From: Taiwanofungus camphoratus
Taxonomy: Eukaryota > Basidiomycota > Agaricomycetes > Polyporales > Taiwanofungaceae
Direction: 5' to 3'
Assembly (NCBI GenBank): GCA_003999685.1
Contig: CP021223.1
Coordinates: forward strand, 1,922,001-1,986,000
Length of the DNA stretch: 64,000 nucleotides
The notes under the pieces were generated by a model. That model was not told the origin of the DNA. It was given only the letters and a program-made list of their open reading frames with translations, and made no database searches. The translations under genes and the position numbers were made by a program. Positions 56,454-64,000 of this stretch are shown piece after piece (position 1 is the stretch's first letter; each line of letters starts with the position of its first letter).

Positions 56454-59060
56454 TTAAAGCAGCTGGAGGGTGAGCCGGGACGACCTCGCTTCGCAGCGGG
56501 ACTGGGAAGGATACGCAGAGGCCGGGGCGACTAGAAGCAGGCGGGGCCAATACGCATGTGCGGTGGTGTGGCAAGGAACGTCAGTGCAGCCGCTGTCGCG
56601 CTGTGGGGCAAGCAAGCAGGGCAGGGTCTATAAGACGGAGGAAGAGGGCGAGGAGGAGGAGTGATATGAGACAGATCCTGCCTGTGTGTCAGGGACGCTA
56701 GCGCTGGCAATCGGCGAGCACGCCTTTTATGGCTAGCGTGTGATGCAGGCTCTGCAGCGCTCGAACACGGCGCCTGCGCGATCGTCGTCTCGGTGGTGTG
56801 TGACAGGGCCGCCGAGTAGAGCAGTCGCGGGGATGGGGGGAGGAGGAAGGGGAGGGGAGGGGGAAAGAAGAAGGACGAGACGAGACGAGGTGCGACGACG
56901 CGGAGAAATGGGAAGGCGAGGTGCGACTGAGCTGGATGCCGGGGCAAGCGAGTTCGGTGCCCAGATCGGCGATCAGGCGCCCAGGATCTCTTACGTACGC
57001 ACGCTGCACAGACGCCCGCCTGTTACGGACGCTTTTTCGTCTCGATCGACGCGGCCTGCCCTGTCCGCTGCGCCTGTCCCCTACGCAATCCCGCTCACCT
57101 CAGCAGCCGCCCGCCAAGGCGCCGACTGCGCTTGCAGGCGGCGACAACAACGACGAGGACGGCGACGAGGACGACGACGACAACAGCAACGACAGTGACA
57201 CGACAACAACAGCAAGAGAACAAGGTGACAGCGCACGTCAGCACCACAGCTTCGCGGGTTCTCTGTCTCGAGCAGCGGCCTCGAGCACGACAGCAGACAC
57301 GTCGCACACCGCCGTCCCCTTCTGCAGCCTCCCAGCCCGTCCTTCTCCGTCTTCGCTCTCCCGCGTGCCTCTCGCGGGGCCCTGCCATTGGCCACGGCAT
57401 CCAGCCGCGCGCACAAGCCAGCAGACGCCCGCCGTGTCCATCACGTCGCACGGTGCGATCAGCCTCCCACGACTCACCTCGGTCAGGGTCGTCCGCAACA
57501 ATCCCCCCCACAGCGTGCGATCGAATCGCCGCGCCTCACGTATAAACACATGCCTGGCTTCTGCGTCTGACATGCCTCCTCGGCCTGCAGCCTCTCTGCC
57601 CAGATCATCGCCTGCTGTCGCTGTCCCCGCCCGTCCTGATGGCCCGCCTGCCTGCAGACCTCCCACCCGCCGTTCACGCCACGACCACTGATCATCAAGC
57701 ACCCCCGCGCCTCAAGGCCTCGCCCGCGCACCGTCGACGATTTATCCTGACCTTCTGACCCCTCGACCGGCCAATTGCCCCCCCCTCCCGGTTCATTGAC
57801 GCGCGCGGCCCGGCGCGGCCCCGTGTGCATGTACGTGCGCTTGGCGACCCCTGAGGCCTGAAAGTGCTTGGCTTGCTGCGGCAACAGCACGTGCACGCCG
57901 CGTCTCGTGTTTCTTCCCTCATGGATCTGCGTGTGCAGTGCGGACTCGTGGCCGTTGACACGTCAACGCGCCGCGGCAGACGACGACGCTGCTGCCAGCT
58001 CCGCGCCACCAGAGCCTGCCACCGCCAGCGTCGCTCGCCTCCCCAGTCTAATATCTACACCACGCCCCGCCTGTGCTATGACGTCGGCGGTGTTCTCCGA
58101 CGTGTCCGATCTCTGACGTCCTGGATGCCAGCAAGTGCGCACCGACACTCTGCAGGTTGGGACCTCCGGCGCAACTCCAGCACCCTCCGAGTTTGGCAGA
58201 CAGCCAGGCGACCCCCGACAGATCGTGTCGACGATCTGCCGCCCGCGACGCCCGCCCGCCAGTGCGCGCAGGCTCGGCCGCGCGGCGCCCTAGCCTGCAA
58301 CACAGCTGCCCGAGTCCTTTTCCGCGCGCCCTTGGCCGTCTCTGCACAGCAATGCCGCACACCGTCTGCCTCGAACCCGTCCTGTTTGCCAAGCCACCCG
58401 ACACGCCAGACACAGAGGACCGTCTTGTTAATCACAGATGCTCAACGTACATCCGGCTATCGGCAGCAGGCGGCCGGTCCTGTCCACAGTTGGCTGCTGG
58501 CTGTGCCCGCGACGCCGACAGGTCGGGATGGGACACGGTACCCTCCGTTCGCGCGCGGTGCCTCCGCTCGCGCCCGTACCTCAGCTCCGAGGAAACCCCA
58601 GCACAGCGCGCGGTGGACGTGCGCCCCTCTGTCCCCGCCCTCGCCCCGCCCCTGCTTTGACGGGCGGACCTCGCCGGGCACACCGCGGCGCACAGCCTTC
58701 CACAACCTCGCCGCAAATCCAGCGCGCGCGCGTGCCTTGCGTTCCCACACGTCCAGGCGCACGCACGCCCGCCCGCCCGCACAGCCGCTGCGCTGTCCGT
58801 GCCTGTGCCTGCGCGCGCGCCGCGGGCCAGGGCCCTGCTCCCCCCAAGTCCCTCGCGCCGGGCGACCGACGCACCGCTCGAGCTTGGTTTCCACTTTCTC
58901 CGCGCTTGTGCGCGTGCGCGGGCTTCCCGCGACGGGCTTGGGGAGCACGCGCGCTGTACAGCGGGTCCGCGCCTGCGTGTGGGCCCGCGGCTCCCAGGCT
59001 GCTCTGGGGCCTGGACCGGGGCGCCTGCCGTCCTGGGCATGAGTAAGTACGCGAGCACGG
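56454..59060. other. GC-rich upstream region of the homeodomain gene, no supported gene
   Basis: About 2.6 kb of very GC-rich DNA in which long open frames occur on all frames by chance (up to 390 codons), rich in Arg, Ala and Pro with no motifs and overlapping one another. A purine-rich stretch (56830-56890) and a GACGAC/AACAAC microsatellite (57146-57215) are present. It may contain the long promoter or leader of the homeodomain gene. Confidence 0.45.
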
Positions 59061-59099
59061 ATGCTGTACTACGCTGTGTCTCTACGGCGCTCTGTTTTT

Positions 59100-59720
59100 A
59101 GATAGCCCAACTTGCACATCAATCGCTTCAGGATCTTTCAAGCTTGAATTTTCATTGTGAACTGACTTATCTTAACCTCTCTGAGGGGTCTAGGAAGGTG
59201 TAAGAAGTGGGCCTTCAATCTTATATGCTTGCTGTCTGGTCACTGTTTTACTCTCAGTGATGACAGCTTCTTATGATATGTAATAATGAGCACAAGTATT
59301 TTAGTGATGTGCTCACTTACAAAAGCAACTTATCATTAGAGAGAATGATATTTTTGATCACTGATGATGAACTAAACCAACAGTGTTATGTACTAGCTGC
59401 TATATACACAGAATGTACCTTTTTTGTATTGAGCTTAATGAATGAGACAATGATGTGGATGATGAGCAATCAAAGAGGCCAATATGTGCCAGTGGCATGA
59501 AGGGAACAGACATCAAAAATACAGTATAGCAGTACAGTACGGTGAGCATGTAAGATGTATCATATGAGCTCAGCACTGCTGGCTATGACCGACTATAAAG
59601 TTGTTTAAAGCTGACTATTGACATAGTCAAAACAAGCTGAGCCACTGAAAGTCATAGCTCAGCTTGTGGCTACCAGCTGACTAGTCCTGATAAATTCACC
59701 ACTGAAACGCACCCGAGTAG
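59100..59720. other. AT-rich island with hairpin
   Basis: Base composition switches abruptly from very GC-rich to AT-rich near 59100 and recovers after about 59720. One 75-codon open frame (59273-59500) has no family resemblance. Near the right end a perfect 10-base inverted repeat CAAGCTGAGC (59633-59642) / GCTCAGCTTG (59657-59666) encloses a 14-base loop, and a smaller GACTAT/ATAGTC repeat lies just before it. This looks like an inserted, possibly MITE-like or decayed element. Confidence 0.4.
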
Positions 59721-60237
59721 CCCCGGCCAAGAGCTGGAATAAACGTTTCATATGTATGATATGCAGAACACATGTACTAAACTGGTGCTACTTGTATGTA
59801 AATCTCCTGCTAGCCTCCCTGCGAACCCAATGCGAGAGATAGAGTATGTATGTACGCGGAACATGGAACTGTCGTGTGGAACGTATGCAAGGCAACACGA
59901 GCAACTAAGGAAGTGTAAAGCAAACGAGGCAGCGGAACTATTGTCGTGAAGGGCAGAGTAAGACATGGAAAAGTGAAGCTTGCGGGTATGCGCGGGGTGA
60001 GAAGGAACGTGGGGTGTCGTCATGCAGTGTGGGGGATGCAAGAAAAAAGGGCCATAGTCAAGAGGCAAGGAGAACGAGTACATATGTATAATCAAGAATG
60101 ACCGCAAACAAAGAGTCAACGCGCATAGAACAACCATACAACGGCCCAACCAAGACACTCAGACAAGAGAAAGGCTCGGGCACAATAAGATAGTATCCAA
60201 AAGGAAAGATGATTCATGACTTGCACCCACCGCCAAC
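59721..60237. other. 3' flank of the wee1 gene
   Basis: About 500 bases between the AT-rich island and the wee1 stop codon, expected to hold its 3' untranslated region. Nothing else is recognised. Confidence 0.35.
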
Positions 60238-63200
60238 TTATACGCCGACGTCCATCCCCTCCCACTCCGCCCAGTCCCACCCATCGCTGCTCTCGCTGTG
60301 CACCTCGCGCCCGAGGATCTCGTCGAGGAAGCCCTCCCCGGCACCGGCAAACGCGCTCGCACGGAAGACGTCGCCCTCCGCGGCCCTTACGCGCTCCATC
60401 GCCCGCCGCGCCCGCACGACAACCTTGTGCTCCGCGACGACCGCCGCCTGCACGCGCAGCGCGGGTTCGCTGCGCATCATCTCGCGGATCAGCGCGCGCA
60501 GCTCCGCACTCAGCAGCGCGAGATCGACCTGCGCAAAGTCCTCGCGCCGCAGCCGGTGCCACGCCTCGCCCTGGTCCGGCACGACGACATTCGTCGCCGC
60601 CTCGAGCATCGTCATCCCGAGGCTGAACACGTCCGCCGCCTTTCCGTAGCGTCCCTGGAGCACCTCGGGCGCGAGGTACAGCTTGTCCCCCTCGCGCTCG
60701 AAGCTGGAGTTCGACGCGCTGAGGCTGGCATCGGCGGGTGGCGGGCGTGGCCAGAGCGAGGCCATACCAAAGTCGCCGATCTTGAGACGGCCGGACCCTG
60801 TCAAGAAGATGTTGGCGGGCTTGAGGTCTAGGTGGATCACGCCAGCATCGTGGATGAAGTGCAAGCCCTGCGATGGTACCGCCGCTCATCAGTATCTGTC
60901 GTGTCTTATTCCAATTGACATGGACTCACTGCACTCAGTTCAGCCAAGATGCGCCATACACGCCCTTCGTCAAGCCTGGGGAATGCCCGTCCGTACGACC
61001 ACAGAAAATGAGCAAGGTTGCCCAACCCGCAGAGTTCTGTGCGAATATAGAGCGTCTCATCTTCCTCCCAGCTGTCGATGTACGCCAACACGTTGGGATG
61101 GCCGCCGCGTGTTGAGAGGTGTGCGAGGATATCCACTTCCTCGCGGAGGCGTAACCTGAAGAAGTATAGTCAGTAACTGGGATCAAGCACGACAACGATA
61201 TGAAAAGTGAACGATGACGCTGATTCGTGAAACGATCCGCACGAGAAGCAGAAGGCATCACGTGGACAGCGGGCTTCCGGACGCGATCCGCAGAGAGTGC
61301 GCGAGAAGCCCGATCACTGCAGCCATCGCGCCCCGAAGCATGGCGCCACAACACATCCGCAAAAGGAAACAACTTTGCTCACCGGTGCTTCGCGCCCTCG
61401 AACGGCTTCGACTTCTTGATGGCGAACACCTCGCCCTCGCCCTGCGCGTCCTTGTGCCGCACCTTCATCACCCGCCCAAACTCCCCGCTCCCGAGCTCGT
61501 CAATCTCCACAAACTCCCGCTCAAACCGCCCGGGCTGCTCCTCGCTGGTCGGGAGCGAGAGTCGCCCCCGCCGCGACGGTGAAGCATGCCCGCGGGGGAG
61601 GCGAGCAGGATGTGCGTGAGTCTGCGGCCTCGGCACAGTGAGGTCGCAGAACAAACCTCGCTTCGGTGTCGGTTGCGGCAGCGCTGAGGTGCCACTTCGT
61701 CGGGGCAGCAAACTCACAGCAGGTGCATGCCGTATGCTGGCTTCGACGGTGGGCGAGTTAACCGCGGTTGACGTGCTCGACGACGACCCACTTCGGATCC
61801 CAGAGAAATCGAGACTGTTCTTGAGCGGCGAGATGGGCAGCCGCGGTGGGTGACCCCAGTCTACGTAGATCCATCAGTATATGCACGAGGCCGACGATAA
61901 AAAGACATGAATATAAGATTACACGCACCTTTTGGTGTCGATCGCGTAGGTGTGGCTGTTACCGAGGTTTCACTGCCACTTGAGAACGCCCCACTGCTGC
62001 TCCTGCGCATAAGCCAGCTCGTCCGGCCACCCTTCCCATCACCACCGGGGCGCGCAAACGATGGGAGTACGTTCGACGCTGGCCGTCCAAGTCCGAGCCC
62101 CTCATACCTCCCTCCATCCCTCCTCAACGTCGGGCTGACATTCGCGTCGTCCTCCACGTCCGTATCTCCTCCCTGCTTCAACGCCTCGCCCCTCGCGTGG
62201 TCCTTCCTGCCGCCCCCATTCTCCTTGTCCAGCACCGGAAATGCCGCAGGCAAGCTCTTCCGTGGTTTGCCCTTGCCCTTTCCCCTCCCCTTCCCGTGCA
62301 TCGGCAAGTCTTCATCAAACTCGGGGAACCCGATCTTGTTGGCGACAGCGCTCTGCCAGGGGCGCGTCACCCCACCGATCAGGTACGCCGTCTTGACCCT
62401 CTTGACCGGCGTCCCAGGCACCTTTTTCGGCTCGTGGTGGCCCCGTGCCGACGTGCTCGCGCCCGCCGCAAGCGTGCGCACAATGAACGCATCTACGCCG
62501 TCCATGCCCTCCTCGTCCGCCCCTACCACATCCACCCCAGGCCACCCCGACGCCGCGCCCGGGCCCACGCCCGGCGTGACGAGCGCAACGTCCTCGCTTT
62601 CCGAGTTGACCGTGCTCACGGACGTCGACGCGCGCGGCATACCACCTACGAGCAGCGCCCCATCGTCGTCGCTCGAGTCGAGCGCGATGCCGGAGTCGCG
62701 TGGGCGGAACTTGCGCGGGAGTGGCGAGGGCGTCTCGCGCCGCTGCTTCTTCTTTGGGCTCGGCGTCCCCTCAGTAATGCTGAAGGAGAAGGAGGTCTCG
62801 GGGGGACCGCCGTTGAAGAAGAAGTCAGCCTCGTCGTCGCTAGAGGATTCTTGCCGCTTGCGGGGAGGCGAGGAGACTGGTGACGACGAGCCGGTCAACG
62901 GCCAACGCGATGCTGTCGGAGCGACATAGCTGTGCCGGTTGCATGCCTTTGAGCGTGCACCGAGCGTTTGATCAACATTGGGGAACAAAGGAGAACCAGC
63001 TTTATTCACCGAGCTCGGGATAGGACTGAGACTCGACTTATGACTGCGCTTCGTGGTAACGTTCGCGTTCGGAATACTGGGCCCAAAGAACAAAGTAGCC
63101 GAGCTAGAGCTAGACAGCCTGTTCAAAGAGCCCCTGGTCTGTGAAGAATGTGACTGAGTGCGTGTGCGCGGCATTGTTCCCGTTGGAAGACGATTGCGCG

Positions 63201-64000
63201 ACAATGGAGAAGTTTCAGAGGAGGAAGTAGAGGAGGCTGAGGTACGGCGTGTGCGACTGCGGGGAGCAGAAGGGAAAGCGACCATGCTAGTACTTTGACT
63301 CTCCTTTATACGCGGCGTGGCTTTGGCCTGTGATCGATCACGATGAGCCACGGCGGGGCCACACACTGAGACAATGACTTACCTGATGTTCAAGCGGCGG
63401 TACAGGCGTATTGTTCGCTGACTCGAGCAGCTCCGCAGACACGGGGCGCGAGCGTGCGCGTCGTTTGGTGATATGGCCACTGGGCGAGACTGTCTCAGCC
63501 ACCTCGTCGTCGTTCCGACTTATAAACATCTCCAGCCCGGGCGACTTGCCATGGCCGCCCGTCTTGCTTTTTGTCTTAGCCTTCGTGGCACTGAAGGGTG
63601 TTACATTGCCTCTGAAGAACAGCCTCTGGCCGTCGTCTTTTGTCTCTCTACCCTCCGCTCCCGAGTCATATCCGCTCTCGTCGCCTGACTGCCCCATGTC
63701 CGAGATCTTCAACAGTGTCATCGTTTCCGCTTGGTGCTTTAGATACATGTCCGTTTCTGCCTTGGTCTGAGGCGTCCGCGGGTTGAAACGAGGCGCAGAC
63801 AGAGGCGCTAGCCTGTCAAATGCCATGGCTGCGCAATCGCTTTGCCTTTGTACCGAGGCTGAAGTCACGTTGAGCGGGGTGAGTGTGCGGTTGTGCAACG
63901 GAGTAGTACATATTGGGGTAGGCGTGCGCTTTGTGCCCACCCCGTGACCAGGGGAGACCGGGAATGGTGTGTTGAGACGCTTCTCAGAGAGAGCTGGACG
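60238..64000 (-). CDS. wee1: Wee1-type cell-cycle inhibitory kinase (5' end beyond window)
   Basis: Minus-strand exons are at least 63383-64000 (open to the edge), 61929-63327, 61383-61860, 60930-61155 and 60238-60867, with stop TAA at 60238-60240. The N-terminal half is disordered with many SP/TP sites (RLNTPFPVSPG, KRTPTPI, TPSPKKKQRR). The kinase domain starts at FVEIDELGSGEFGRVMKV (Gly loop), FAIKKSKPFEG (Lys), then HLDLKPANIF in the catalytic loop, KIGDFGMASLW (DFG) and EGDKLYLAPEVLQG. The HLDLKPAN and EGD-x-x-Y-x-APE forms are typical of Wee1 rather than ordinary Ser/Thr kinases. Wee1 phosphorylates Cdk1 on the inhibitory Tyr and delays mitosis. No start codon is seen in the window; the frame continues past 64000. 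Confidence 0.92.

Noticed and set aside
57864-59042. 392-codon plus-strand open frame and overlapping long frames in 57-59 kb
   Set aside because: Extremely GC-rich DNA lacks stop codons by chance; frames overlap on both strands, are Arg/Ala/Pro-rich, contain no motif and show no intron-supported continuation.

Overview
The window looks like nuclear DNA of a basidiomycete, most likely a wood-decay Agaricomycete. Genes have many short introns (about 45-70 bases, GT...AG) and several very small exons. The gene set includes a polyporopepsin-type aspartic protease, paired glycopeptide/thaumatin-like secreted proteins, a GH5 mannanase and a CAP59/CMT1-type glycosyltransferase. Gene regions are GC-rich and are interrupted by two AT-rich islands.

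Layout. 1-3.4 kb: the 5' part of a Ty3/gypsy LTR retrotransposon on the minus strand (gag, retropepsin, start of reverse transcriptase), running off the left edge. 3.7-5.3 kb: AT-rich repeat island with a tRNA-like (SINE-type) segment. 6.1-7.7 kb: secreted A1 aspartic protease. 7.7-12.8 kb: no gene that I can support. 12.8-16.5 kb: AreA/Nit2-type GATA factor. 16.8-21.8 kb: Sec7-PH Arf exchange factor. 22.3-26.4 kb: tandem secreted Cys-rich/Ser-rich paralogs, the second apparently decaying. 27.4-30.6 kb (minus): YSH1/CPSF73, divergent from a small unknown gene. 31.8-35.6 and 36.9-39.0 kb (minus): two large unrecognised, low-complexity-rich proteins. 39.9-40.8 kb: conserved fungal protein of unknown role. 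41.8-43.2 kb: unrecognised gene whose end overlaps the start of a membrane-anchored gamma-glutamyltransferase (43.1-45.7 kb). 46.2-48.1 kb: GH5 beta-mannanase. 48.7-50.4 kb (minus): intronless membrane glycosyltransferase. 53.1-56.5 kb (minus): homeodomain factor in extremely GC-rich DNA. 56.5-59.1 kb: GC-rich, no supported gene. 59.1-59.7 kb: abrupt AT-rich island with a hairpin. 60.2-64.0 kb (minus): Wee1 kinase, 5' end outside the window.

The genes do not form a visible biosynthetic or defence cluster. They are a mix of housekeeping and regulatory genes (YSH1, Sec7 factor, Wee1, GATA and homeodomain factors) and secreted or nutrition-related functions (protease, mannanase, gamma-glutamyltransferase, glycopeptides). 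I saw no CRISPR array, rRNA, functional tRNA or strong new system. The most interesting items are the decaying glycopeptide paralog with a broken splice donor, recurrent micro-exons (some inside DNA-binding domains), the gene overlap at 43.15 kb and the two AT-rich islands.
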